From JBCBKZ01 sp039026975 (GTDB lineage: Bacteria > Bacteroidota > Bacteroidia > J057): a DNA stretch of 30,754 nucleotides. Below the pieces are notes generated by a model, which was not told where the DNA came from, made no database searches, and saw only the letters and a program-made list of their open reading frames with translations. A program made the translations under genes and the position numbers. This document shows, one piece after another, positions 8,727-15,893 of this stretch. The stretch is from assembly GCA_039026975.1 (NCBI GenBank), contig JBCCLI010000022.1:1-30754 (forward strand), written 5' to 3'. Positions within the stretch are counted from its first letter, which is position 1. Every line of letters begins with the position of its first letter.

Positions 8727-9767
8727 ATGAAGAAAGCTTTCATTACAGGAATTACAGGTCAGGATGGCTCATTCCTAGCAGAACTTTTGCTCGAAAAAGG
8801 TTATATGGTACACGGTATCATCCGCAGAGCCAGTAACTTCAATACTGAACGCATTGATCATCTGATGGGGCATGAGAGACTTAAACTCCATCATGGAGAC
8901 TTAAGTGATAGTGCCAACCTTAATAAACTCCTTAGCATTATCAAGCCAGACGAAATCTACAACCTAGGGGCCATGAGTCACGTAGCCGTCTCTTTTGAGG
9001 TACCAGAGTATACCGCACAAGTAGATGCTGTAGGTACGTTGAGAATCCTGGATGCCATGCTTAACCACTGCCCTGAAGCCAGGTTCTATCAGGCCTCTAC
9101 TTCTGAACTATATGGAAAAGTTCAGGAAATCCCTCAAAAAGAAACTACTCCTTTCTATCCAAGAAGTCCTTATGGAGTAGCTAAGCTGTACGGGTTTTGG
9201 ATAGTGAAAAACTTCCGTGAGTCCTATGGACTGTATGCCTGTAATGGGATTCTCTTTAATCATGAGTCAGAAAGAAGGGGAAAAACATTTGTAACCCGTA
9301 AGATCACTACAAATCTGGCTGAAGTTTCTGTAGGGATACGTGAGACCCTAAAACTAGGAAACATGGACTCAGAACGTGACTGGGGATACGCAAAAGAGTA
9401 CGTAGAGGGAATGTGGTTAATGTTACAGCAGGAAAAAGCTGAAGATTATGTCTTAGCCACAGGTAAGAAATACACGGTAAGGCAGTTTGTAGAAAAAGCA
9501 GCTAAACATGTAGGATTTGACATCGTTTGGAAAGGAGAAGGAGTAGATGAGAAGGGATATGATAAGGAGACAGGTAAGTTGGTAGTAGAAGTAGACCCTA
9601 AATACTTCCGTCCAGCAGAGGTAGACCTACTGGTAGGAGATCCATCTAAAGCTAAGGCTGAACTAGGATGGGAAGCCAAAATAGACCTGGATGAGATGGT
9701 GGAGATCATGATGGAGAATGACCTTAAAGAAGTTAAAAGCAAGGTATTACATGCAGAAAGAAGCTAA
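8727..9767 (+). CDS. gmd: GDP-mannose 4,6-dehydratase
   Basis: This 346-residue short-chain dehydrogenase converts GDP-D-mannose to GDP-4-keto-6-deoxy-D-mannose, the first step to GDP-L-fucose. The NADP-binding loop is GITGQDGSF at residues 8-16. The active-site region has STSELYGKVQEIPQKE near residues 124-139, with Y149 and K153 in SPYGVAKLYG. The family signature NGILFNHESERRGKTFVTRK is complete. The length is slightly below the usual 350-370 residues. It starts 116 bp after the WecG-type gene and its end overlaps fcl by 17 bp, so the two enzymes of the pathway are coupled. The context points to a fucose-containing (or related 6-deoxyhexose) surface glycan. Confidence 0.96.
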   Translation: MKKAFITGITGQDGSFLAELLLEKGYMVHGIIRRASNFNTERIDHLMGHERLKLHHGDLSDSANLNKLLSIIKPDEIYNLGAMSHVAVSFEVPEYTAQVDAVGTLRILDAMLNHCPEARFYQASTSELYGKVQEIPQKETTPFYPRSPYGVAKLYGFWIVKNFRESYGLYACNGILFNHESERRGKTFVTRKITTNLAEVSVGIRETLKLGNMDSERDWGYAKEYVEGMWLMLQQEKAEDYVLATGKKYTVRQFVEKAAKHVGFDIVWKGEGVDEKGYDKETGKLVVEVDPKYFRPAEVDLLVGDPSKAKAELGWEAKIDLDEMVEIMMENDLKEVKSKVLHAERS

Positions 9768-10710
9768 AATATATGTAGCCGGCCATAGAGGAATGGTCGG
9801 CTCTGCCATTGTTCGATCACTGGAAAAAGCAGGGTATACAAATGTAGTGTACCGTACTTCCAGAGAATTAGATCTGAGGAGTGAGGAAGCAGTAGCTACC
9901 TTTTTTGAGGAGGAGAAGCCTACACATGTAGTGCTGGCAGCAGCTAAAGTAGGTGGGATCAATGCCAACAATATCTACAGAGCGGAATTTCTCCGTGATA
10001 ATCTGGCCATAGAGCTAAATGTGATCCATCAGTCTTACCTGCATAAGGTAGAAAAGCTCTTATTTCTGGGTAGCTCTTGTATCTATCCTAAGTTTGCTCC
10101 TCAGCCCATGCAGGAGGACCACCTCCTAACGGGAAGCTTAGAGCCTACCAATGAGCCTTATGCCATAGCTAAAATAGCAGGCATTAAGCTATGTGAAGCA
10201 TATAGAGACCAGTACGGATGCAACTATATTTCTGGTATGCCTACTAACCTCTATGGACCTAATGACAATTACGACTTACAAAATTCTCACGTATTACCTG
10301 CCCTCATACGCAAGTTTCATGAGGCCAAGGTAAATGGGAGTCCTACCGTAGAAATATGGGGAGATGGAAGCCCTAAAAGAGAATTTATGCATGTAGATGA
10401 CTTGGCTGAAGCCTGTCTGTATATGCTGGAGAATTATGATGAGAAGCCATTTGTAAATATTGGAGTGGGAGAGGATATTTCCATTAAGGATTTAGCCTTA
10501 ACCATCAAGAAAATTGTGGGGTATGAGGGTGAGCTTGACTTTGATACAAGTAAGCCTACAGGTACGCCTAGAAAACTGATGGATGTGGGTAGGCTAAGAG
10601 CGATGGGCTTTACGCCTAAGTATAGCCTGGAAGAGGGGATCAAGCATGTGTATCAGGACTTCCTGACTAATATGGACAAGTACGTGGCGGGCGAAAGAGT
10701 AGTCGCCTAA
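9751..10710 (+). CDS. fcl: GDP-L-fucose synthase
   Basis: This 319-residue epimerase/reductase converts GDP-4-keto-6-deoxymannose, the Gmd product, to GDP-L-fucose. The N-terminal nucleotide-binding motif is AGHRGMVGSAIV. The catalytic serine lies in FLGSSCIYPK near residue 108, with Y137 and K141 in EPYAIAK. SGMPTNLYGPNDNYD and GDGSPKREFMHVDDLA are family hallmarks. The open frame reaches an ATG at 9718, but ATG at 9751 gives the family N-terminus and a 17-bp overlap with gmd; the longer form would add an odd basic leader. A rho-independent-type hairpin follows 23 bp after the stop. Confidence 0.96.
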   Translation: MQKEAKIYVAGHRGMVGSAIVRSLEKAGYTNVVYRTSRELDLRSEEAVATFFEEEKPTHVVLAAAKVGGINANNIYRAEFLRDNLAIELNVIHQSYLHKVEKLLFLGSSCIYPKFAPQPMQEDHLLTGSLEPTNEPYAIAKIAGIKLCEAYRDQYGCNYISGMPTNLYGPNDNYDLQNSHVLPALIRKFHEAKVNGSPTVEIWGDGSPKREFMHVDDLAEACLYMLENYDEKPFVNIGVGEDISIKDLALTIKKIVGYEGELDFDTSKPTGTPRKLMDVGRLRAMGFTPKYSLEEGIKHVYQDFLTNMDKYVAGERVVA

Positions 10711-10733
10711 GGCTAAAAGATAATCGTTGATAC

Positions 10734-10763
10734 ATGCGTTCCTTCCAAAGAGGAACGCATTTT
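10734..10763 (+). terminator. Terminator-like hairpin between fcl and the GT2 gene
   Basis: A perfect 9-bp inverted repeat (ATGCGTTCC 10734-10742 / GGAACGCAT 10752-10760) with a 9-nt loop is followed by TTTCTAT. It sits 23 bp after fcl and ends 9 bp before the ATG of the next gene. It could end the gmd-fcl transcript or act as a leader attenuator for the downstream glycosyltransferase. Confidence 0.7.
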
Positions 10764-10772
10764 CTATATGCT

Positions 10773-11669
10773 ATGCTGAGACTATCCATCGTAACTGCAT
10801 GCTTGAATGCAGAAAAATATATTGACAGAACACTCCAATCTATTCTGGGTCAAGGGTATCCTAAGCTGGAGTATATCATTAAGGATGGAGGATCTACTGA
10901 TAGGACCCTTGAAAAAATACGCCCCTTTCAGAGTCAAATACATTCATTCCAGAGTAAATCAGATGAGGGGCAGTATGCCGCTATACAGGAGGGACTGATG
11001 GAGAGTACGGGAGAGATCATGGGCTGGATCAATGCTGATGACCAGTATTTTCCTGGGAGTTTTTCTGTGGTGAATCAGATATTCTCCCAATTTCCTGAAG
11101 TAAATTGGATTGTAGGCGTGCCAGCCTTTCTAAATGCTCAGGGACATATCACTAAAGTCTCCACGAATTCTGCTTCCGCTTTTTACCAGCCTTATATTCA
11201 ACAAGGAGTCTACCGGGATTACCTGGCAGGGTACTTACAGCAGGAAAGCATGTTTTGGCGGAGAAGCCTATGGGATAAGGTAGGAGGCTTAGATCTTCAA
11301 TGGAAGTTAGCAGCTGATTTTGACTTATGGACGCGCTTTGCAGCCCATGCAGAACTAGTACAGGTAGTTTCTCCTCTGGCCGCTTTCCGGGAAATGCCTG
11401 GTGCCCAGAGATCCTCCCTCTTCAGGAAGGAGTATGAGCAGGAGGTAAGCGAAATAGTATCCAATAAATCCAAGCCTGCTTATCTCTGGAACGCGATAGC
11501 AAGGAAAGGGGTGATTTGGAGAAGCCTGTGCCGCTTAGCTATCTGGAAGCCTACTAAGACCATAGCCTTCAACACGGAACGAGAGGCCTGGGAGCTTCTT
11601 ACCCACAAACGGCCTATCTCTAGGGCTACCTTCCTGGATATGTTACTAGAGAAGAAAATAAGAGGCTGA
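10773..11669 (+). CDS. Family 2 glycosyltransferase
   Basis: This 298-residue GT-A fold enzyme transfers a sugar from a nucleotide donor during surface glycan assembly. The N-terminal domain has LSIVTACLNAEKYIDRTLQS, IIKDGGSTDRT, DEGQYAAIQEG and the metal-binding NADDQ motif. QQESMFWRRSLW and AADFDLWTRFA are typical of GT2 enzymes of O-antigen and exopolysaccharide clusters. A longer frame opens at ATG 10734, but that codon lies inside a terminator-like hairpin. The family start is ATG 10773 (MLRLSIVTACL), chosen here. No membrane helix is seen, so it is peripheral or cytoplasmic. With Gmd/Fcl just upstream it could use GDP-fucose, which is inference only. Confidence 0.92.
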   Translation: MLRLSIVTACLNAEKYIDRTLQSILGQGYPKLEYIIKDGGSTDRTLEKIRPFQSQIHSFQSKSDEGQYAAIQEGLMESTGEIMGWINADDQYFPGSFSVVNQIFSQFPEVNWIVGVPAFLNAQGHITKVSTNSASAFYQPYIQQGVYRDYLAGYLQQESMFWRRSLWDKVGGLDLQWKLAADFDLWTRFAAHAELVQVVSPLAAFREMPGAQRSSLFRKEYEQEVSEIVSNKSKPAYLWNAIARKGVIWRSLCRLAIWKPTKTIAFNTEREAWELLTHKRPISRATFLDMLLEKKIRG

Positions 11670-11723
11670 TTCATGGTATAGCCGGGGTCAGGGTGTATCT
11701 TAACAGATATAACTTTTGAACCC

Positions 11724-12335
11724 ATGAATACCTTATACCCTAAAACGTACTTATTCACCTTACTAGTAGTAGCCACCACCTTAACACTTTGCCAAGCTCA
11801 AAAGCGAATGTTATTCAATGGGCAAAATCTGGATGGCTGGGAGATTTACGGGACAGAAAAATGGTACGTTCAAGAAGGAGAACTGATTTGTGAAAGTGGG
11901 CCTGATAAAGGCTACGGTTATTTAGCTACGGAAGAGGGATTTAAAGACTTCGATCTTACCCTCTCCTTTTTGCAAGAGGCAGATGGAAATAGTGGGGTCT
12001 TCTTTAGGTCTTCAATTGAAGGAACCAAGATTACAGGCTGGCAAGCGGAGGTAGCCCCCAAAGGAAATCATAGCGGCGGCATCTATGAGTCTTACGGAAG
12101 GGGTTGGCTGATCAAGCCGGACTTTGCGAAGGAGGAAGTGATTAAAGAGGGAGAATGGAATGAGATGCGGATCAAGGCTAAAGGAGACAGAATCATTACC
12201 TGGCTGAACGGGGTGAAGATGATAGACCATACAGATGCTAAAATAGGGCAGGCTAAGGGGAGTATAGCCTTACAGATTCATGATGGAGGTGGCATTAGAG
12301 TGAAGTGGAAAGATATAGTGATGAAAGCCTTATAA
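11724..12335 (+). CDS. Secreted DUF1080 protein (3-keto-disaccharide hydrolase family)
   Basis: This 203-residue protein has an N-terminal signal peptide ending near LCQAQ, so it is periplasmic or secreted. The rest is a single DUF1080 jelly-roll domain: LFNGQNLDGWEIYG at the start, WYVQEGELICESG, then DLTLSFLQEADGNSGVFFRS, GIYESYGRGW, GEWNEMRIKAKGDRI, WLNGVKM and GSIALQIHDGG. Members are lectin-like or hydrolyse 3-keto-glycosides. TAACTTTTG, a near match to the -7 consensus with a 3-base spacer, ends 6 bp before the ATG, so the message may be nearly leaderless. The 3' end overlaps the convergent DUF429 gene: the two stop codons sit back to back (TTATAA at 12330-12335). Confidence 0.9.
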   Translation: MNTLYPKTYLFTLLVVATTLTLCQAQKRMLFNGQNLDGWEIYGTEKWYVQEGELICESGPDKGYGYLATEEGFKDFDLTLSFLQEADGNSGVFFRSSIEGTKITGWQAEVAPKGNHSGGIYESYGRGWLIKPDFAKEEVIKEGEWNEMRIKAKGDRIITWLNGVKMIDHTDAKIGQAKGSIALQIHDGGGIRVKWKDIVMKAL

Positions 12336-13061
12336 ATACTTTTGGCTAAATACCATTTCCATAGGGAGCTGTTTCTCATCAAAGGGTACTACTGAAGGGA
12401 TTTGGGTATGATCCTCCGGCTGACTAGCCATGATAGCCAGGCATACAGCATCCAGTATATCATCTGAAGCTAATAGCTTTCTGGGATATGTATCCATTGC
12501 ATGAGCATGTATGTCTCCACTCTGAGGGTATTTTTGTGTAAGCAGGTGCAGTCGCTCCTCATGTCCTTCCTTTGTTTTTTTATTATGATCCATGGCAGCC
12601 CCTCCATTGAGGGCCCAAAATCCTATCTCAGGATGGCTTTCCCTGATGATGGACCGCCATTCTTCATGCTGACGTAGCCAGGTATCTATTTCCTTAATTT
12701 TAGGGCAGATAAACCAAGCCTGCTTGGAGACCTTTTTTCCCATCATATCAAAATTTTTCTCGCATGCCTCTTGATACGTATGGGCATAAACGGCTGCTCT
12801 TCCGGGGACAGGGAAGACACTTGAATTTCTGCGGGGAGATAGCCTCTTCCTGGCTTCAGCATCTACTTTCCTGGATTTATGTAAGGGTAAGCCTATAGGG
12901 ATGTCTATAAATAGCTGTTGGGTCTGTGGGAAGTGCGCACACACAGCCGCTATGGAAGGAGATATTCCTGCCTTCCATGTACGGTCTTGAGCTATGGCCA
13001 CCCAAAACCATCCTCCTTTACAGCCATCTAGTCCTAAATAGGAATCATTCACATTCTTCAT
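12330..13061 (-). CDS. DUF429 family protein (predicted RNase H-like fold)
   Basis: This 243-residue protein matches the DUF429 family, which has a predicted RNase H-like fold and no settled function. Signature pieces are YLGLDGCKGGWFWVAI at the start, LFIDIPIGLP, the arginine-rich segment EARKRLSPRRNSSVFPVPGR, and SDDILDAVCLAIMA near the C-terminus. Conserved acidic residues in LDGCKGG, FIDIPIG and DDILDA could form a metal site. The length is normal for the family. It is monocistronic in this window and convergent with the DUF1080 gene. Confidence 0.88.
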   Translation of the reverse strand: MKNVNDSYLGLDGCKGGWFWVAIAQDRTWKAGISPSIAAVCAHFPQTQQLFIDIPIGLPLHKSRKVDAEARKRLSPRRNSSVFPVPGRAAVYAHTYQEACEKNFDMMGKKVSKQAWFICPKIKEIDTWLRQHEEWRSIIRESHPEIGFWALNGGAAMDHNKKTKEGHEERLHLLTQKYPQSGDIHAHAMDTYPRKLLASDDILDAVCLAIMASQPEDHTQIPSVVPFDEKQLPMEMVFSQKYL

Positions 13062-13190
13062 TTTTTAGCCTACACCTGTACGTTACCTAGCCAGCTTGTC
13101 TACTTACCCACCTAAGCTTGTCGTCTGCCTTAATTCCTGCTAGTTTATACCTGTATGGGCATTTTTTGAAAGAAATGACTTACTGCTCAT

Positions 13191-13228
13191 AAATTTTTAG
13201 AAAAGAGTTACCTCTTCTATAAAAATTT
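13191..13228. other. Long imperfect AT-rich hairpin upstream of the TonB-C-like gene
   Basis: The arms AAATTTTTAGAAAAGAG (13191-13207) and CTCTTCTATAAAAATTT (13212-13228) pair over 17 positions with two mismatches around a 4-nt loop. It lies 31 bp before the ATG at 13260. It may be an operator, a leader hairpin, or a terminator for either direction. Confidence 0.45.
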
Positions 13229-13259
13229 CATCAACTGAAAAATCTTAACCATTTTGACC

Positions 13260-13715
13260 ATGAAAACCTACATGCTAGCAGTCGTTACTTTATTTGCTAC
13301 AGCCTTTGGGCCAGCTACTATGTCCGCCCAGCAATTTGTCTCCAATATAGTGGAGAAAGATTCCAATGAGATACGTACCAAGTCCAGGTATTCCTCTACA
13401 GCTGTAATACCAGATGCGAGGGAGTTTGTTTGGGTAGACAAGGAAGCAGTGCCCCTAAATATGGCATCTGTGATAAAGGGAATAGCCTATCCTGATGAAC
13501 TTCTCACGGCCGGATTTGAGCCTATGGTCCAGATAAGTGTGTTAGTAGATGAGTTTGGAAATCCTATCAGGCATATATGGCTGACTGAGACAGACCATGC
13601 TGTGAAAGATGCCGTAGATCCTTCCGTATCTTTCCTCAGGTTTACTCCTGCTGAAAGAGATGGAGAAGCTGTTTATTCTTGGGTATCCCTGGCATTCAAA
13701 TTTAATATTAGGTAG
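13260..13715 (+). CDS. Secreted TonB C-terminal-like domain protein
   Basis: This 151-residue protein has a signal peptide (MKTYMLAVVTLFATAFG, cleavage near MSAQQ). The C-terminal 85 residues resemble the TonB C-terminal fold: IAYPDELLTAGFEPMVQIS, VLVDEFGNPI, VSFLRFTPAERDGEAV and WVSLAFKFNI. Unlike true TonB it lacks a cytoplasmic anchor and a proline-rich linker, so it is probably a free periplasmic TonB-like domain, common in Bacteroidota, and not an energy transducer. A TTG at 13254 is in frame, but ATG at 13260 gives the normal signal peptide. It stands alone, with a long hairpin upstream. Confidence 0.7.
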   Translation: MKTYMLAVVTLFATAFGPATMSAQQFVSNIVEKDSNEIRTKSRYSSTAVIPDAREFVWVDKEAVPLNMASVIKGIAYPDELLTAGFEPMVQISVLVDEFGNPIRHIWLTETDHAVKDAVDPSVSFLRFTPAERDGEAVYSWVSLAFKFNIR

Positions 13716-13857
13716 GAATGCGCTTATTCCAGGGAGAAAAATACTTGTTCTTGATTCTTCCATGGATTATCCTTTTTCCTATCTAAGTAAATGTAAAAGT
13801 GAGTCTATCTGAGACAAATGATCACACAGATAGCCCTGGGGTTCAACTCATACACAT

Positions 13858-13905
13858 CCACCTTTTATCCTCTTTGAGGAGGTGGCTCCGGAAGTCCGGA
13901 GCTAC
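13858..13905 (+). other. Two overlapping hairpins in the spacer before marC
   Basis: The first hairpin pairs CCACC (13858-13862) with GGTGG (13881-13885) and TCCTC (13868-13872) with GAGGA (13876-13880) around a TTT loop. The second pairs GTGGCTCCGG (13882-13891) with CCGGAGCTAC (13896-13905) around AAGT, with one G-U pair. They share GTGG at 13882-13885, so they cannot fully form together. No T-run follows. The 298-bp spacer 13716-14013 holds no recognisable gene. Confidence 0.5.
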
Positions 13906-13978
13906 TGGTGTTTAAGGCCGTTTCCACAAAAATCACATTTCTTTTTCTCCCCTCTCTTTCTATTCTCAACTCACTGAC

Positions 13979-14013
13979 ATACCTTCGCGCGGTTACAAAA
14001 AAATTGAAGGTAT
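13979..14013 (+). promoter_or_regulatory. Inverted repeat ending at the marC start codon
   Basis: ATACCTTC (13979-13986) and GAAGGTAT (14006-14013) are a perfect 8-bp inverted repeat with a 19-nt spacer; the right arm ends immediately before the ATG at 14014. It could be an operator or an mRNA hairpin that limits access to the start codon. Confidence 0.4.
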
Positions 14014-14580
14014 ATGGTTAAAGAAATACTATCCGTTTCATTGATTTTATTCTCTATCATTGACATTGTAGGGAACCTCCCTGTCATCATTAGTTTAAAG
14101 GAGAAAGGGCACTTAATAGAACCCGTAAAAACAGCCTTGGCTTCCGGCTTAATCATGATTATATTTCTCTTTTTAGGGGAGAGTATACTATCTCTTTTTG
14201 GCGTAGATATTAACTCATTTGCGATAGCAGGAGCCATAGTGATATTTATTATAGGGCTGGAAATGACCCTTGGAGCCTCCTTCTTTAAGGAGAGTTCAGG
14301 AGAGGTAGGGTCGGCTTCTATATTTCCTTTGGCCTTTCCTCTTATTGCTGGAGCAGGGACTTTGACCACCATATTATCCCTGCGGGCTGAGTTTGAAACC
14401 CTCAATATCCTAGTGGGAATTCTCATTAATATCCTAATCATTTTCATTGTGATCAGGCTATCTGGATGGCTGCAAAAGGTATTGGGGAATCAAGGGGCTA
14501 CTATCCTAAAAAAAGTATTTGGTATCATTCTTCTGGCTATTGCTATTAAGTTATTCAAGTCTAACTTTTCGCTTTCATAA
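14014..14580 (+). CDS. MarC family integral membrane protein
   Basis: This 188-residue inner-membrane protein has six hydrophobic segments, the MarC (DUF204/UPF0056) pattern. Hallmarks are SIIDIVGNLPVIISLKE in the first helix, the glycine-rich GAIVIFIIGLEMTLG, and the central SIFPLAFPLIAGAGTLTTIL motif that repeats the helix-loop of the first half. The family was named after the E. coli mar region, but its transport function is unresolved. The length is slightly shorter than the typical 200-220 residues. The start codon is flanked by an 8-bp inverted repeat. Its stop overlaps the convergent VOC gene (TCATAA, 14575-14580). Confidence 0.92.
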   Translation: MVKEILSVSLILFSIIDIVGNLPVIISLKEKGHLIEPVKTALASGLIMIIFLFLGESILSLFGVDINSFAIAGAIVIFIIGLEMTLGASFFKESSGEVGSASIFPLAFPLIAGAGTLTTILSLRAEFETLNILVGILINILIIFIVIRLSGWLQKVLGNQGATILKKVFGIILLAIAIKLFKSNFSLS

Positions 14581-15084
14581 GGGAGAATATTCCTTAAGTA
14601 AGCCCTGTATGTCTAGTGGGCGGGTAAATATGTCTATACTTCCATCCGCTTGTTTGGGCCATTCTTCTCTAGGTCTATCCCAATATAATTCTACCCCATT
14701 TCCATCAGGGTCATCCAGGTAGAGGGCTTCTGAAACGCCATGGTTAGAGGCTCCCGTTAGGGGGTAGTTATATGCCATAAGCCTATGCAGAATTTCAGCT
14801 AAGTCTTTACGAGTAGGGTAGAGGATGGCAGTATGAAATAAGCCTACCTGACGTTTAGCAGCCTTGGGGGCACCTTTGCTGTACCAGGTGTTTAGGCCTA
14901 TATGATGATGGTAGCCACCGGCTGAAATGAAAGCTGCCTGATCCCCCATTCTTCGAATAACTTCAAATCCTAATAAGCCTTCATAGAAAGAAAGCGCCCT
15001 GTCTAAATCAGCTACTTTCAGGTGAATATGACCTATACGGGTTTGGGCGGGGAGCTGATATGCTCCTTGAGTAGACTTTTCCAT
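14575..15084 (-). CDS. VOC family protein (glyoxalase/ring-cleavage dioxygenase-like)
   Basis: This 169-residue protein has the vicinal oxygen chelate fold seen in glyoxalases and extradiol dioxygenases. The first module has IGHIHLKVADLDRALSFYEG with a potential metal-ligand His; the middle has the HHHIGLNTW segment. The C-terminal part has LFHTAILYPTRKDL, ASNHGVSEALYLDDPDG and GNGVELYWDRPREEWP with the usual metal-ligand Glu. This resembles the catechol-2,3-dioxygenase-like group (CatE type). It is 11 bp downstream of the DinB-like gene on the same strand, so the two likely form an operon. The substrate is unknown. Confidence 0.9.
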   Translation of the reverse strand: MEKSTQGAYQLPAQTRIGHIHLKVADLDRALSFYEGLLGFEVIRRMGDQAAFISAGGYHHHIGLNTWYSKGAPKAAKRQVGLFHTAILYPTRKDLAEILHRLMAYNYPLTGASNHGVSEALYLDDPDGNGVELYWDRPREEWPKQADGSIDIFTRPLDIQGLLKEYSPL

Positions 15085-15095
15085 ACTATTAGGGG

Positions 15096-15695
15096 TTACT
15101 CTTTCCTTTTTCCTGTAAATACGTTTACTCCTGCAGGAATAGGATTTCCAGCTGAACGCCTGAAGCTCACTATCTGACCTACATGATAGATAGCATCAGC
15201 TATGGGGCCATTCAGCATATTCCAGTAGGGAAATTCAGACTGGTTTTTTCCTCTTTGAAAAATTACTTTATAGTCTTCCATGTTCCCATCTTCAGCTTTC
15301 ACTAGTTCACTGGCCTTTTGAATATTCTCCAGGGTCATTTTTCTTAGCTCTTCAAAAGATAGGGTATCCCAGTCTATGGCAGCCGGGCGAATATTAGGGA
15401 GTTGCTGAGGGGCATTAACTATGGTTTCCGATAATCCTAATAGGTGCTCCAGCGTTTCTCGTGTGCTTCTCGCATCGGCAGAAGGCTGGTAGGTAAGGTC
15501 TTCCACCCTAAGGCCTTCTGTAGCCCAATAATACCTAAACCCAAGGGCGTCTATCATTCTTCCTGCTACGGTTCCTGCTGTGTAGGTATCTGGAGCAGGA
15601 GGAATTTCTCTGAGCGGAAGGGGCGGATTTTCCTGGCTGAAGCCCTTTGTCATTCCCAGTATAATTAAGGTGAGTAGAAGGTAAGCGGATTTCAT
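15096..15695 (-). CDS. Secreted DinB-like (DUF1572/DfsB type) protein
   Basis: This 199-residue protein has a signal peptide (MKSAYLLLTLIILGMTKG, cleavage near FSQEN) followed by a four-helix DinB-like domain: AGRMIDALGFRYYWATEGL, STRETLEHLLGLSETI and PIADAIYHVGQIVSFRRSAG. The His in EHLLG and the His in YHVGQI match two of the three usual DinB metal ligands. Most DinB proteins are cytoplasmic thiol-dependent enzymes; an exported version with an N-terminal extension is common in Bacteroidota but uncharacterised. It is the first gene of a minus-strand pair with the VOC gene. Confidence 0.75.
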   Translation of the reverse strand: MKSAYLLLTLIILGMTKGFSQENPPLPLREIPPAPDTYTAGTVAGRMIDALGFRYYWATEGLRVEDLTYQPSADARSTRETLEHLLGLSETIVNAPQQLPNIRPAAIDWDTLSFEELRKMTLENIQKASELVKAEDGNMEDYKVIFQRGKNQSEFPYWNMLNGPIADAIYHVGQIVSFRRSAGNPIPAGVNVFTGKRKE

Positions 15696-15729
15696 ATGTG
15701 GATCTTAGATTTCTGTAAGAGAGAAAGGT

Positions 15730-15863
15730 ATGGATTTCCTTCCCAAAATAAAATGTACGCTATCTAGTATTCAATTCCGCTAGCCGACTCATTTTGAGAA
15801 ACCACTCTTGGTTTCATTTGTATCTAAACGTGCAGCTTCTGAAGGTATCAGAAGCTGTTTTTT
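15730..15863 (+). promoter_or_regulatory. Possible attenuating leader of the GH97 gene
   Basis: On the plus strand, a 17-codon frame (ATG 15730, TAG 15781-15783, starting MDFLPKIKC) is followed by a 7-bp hairpin with a CTCT loop (GAAACCA 15798-15804 / TGGTTTC 15809-15815). A strong terminator-type hairpin comes next. TAGATTTC at 15706-15713 is one base off the -7 consensus. The arrangement resembles a leader-peptide attenuator, but no experimental or homology support is visible. Confidence 0.3.
15833..15863 (+). terminator. Strong rho-independent-type hairpin before the GH97 gene
   Basis: A perfect 10-bp stem CAGCTTCTGA (15833-15842) / TCAGAAGCTG (15848-15857) with loop AGGTA is followed by six Ts. 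It points in the plus direction, yet the nearest upstream plus-strand gene (marC) ends 1.25 kb before it. The GH97 ATG is 31 bp after it, so a role in the GH97 leader is likely. Confidence 0.8.
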
Positions 15864-15893
15864 ATAGTAGCAGAGAGCCCAGGGAGTGTCTTT

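Noticed and set aside
13835..13860. GGGGTTCAACTC as a possible tRNA T-arm
   Set aside because: The flanks do not pair into a T stem and no D-arm, anticodon arm or acceptor stem could be found.
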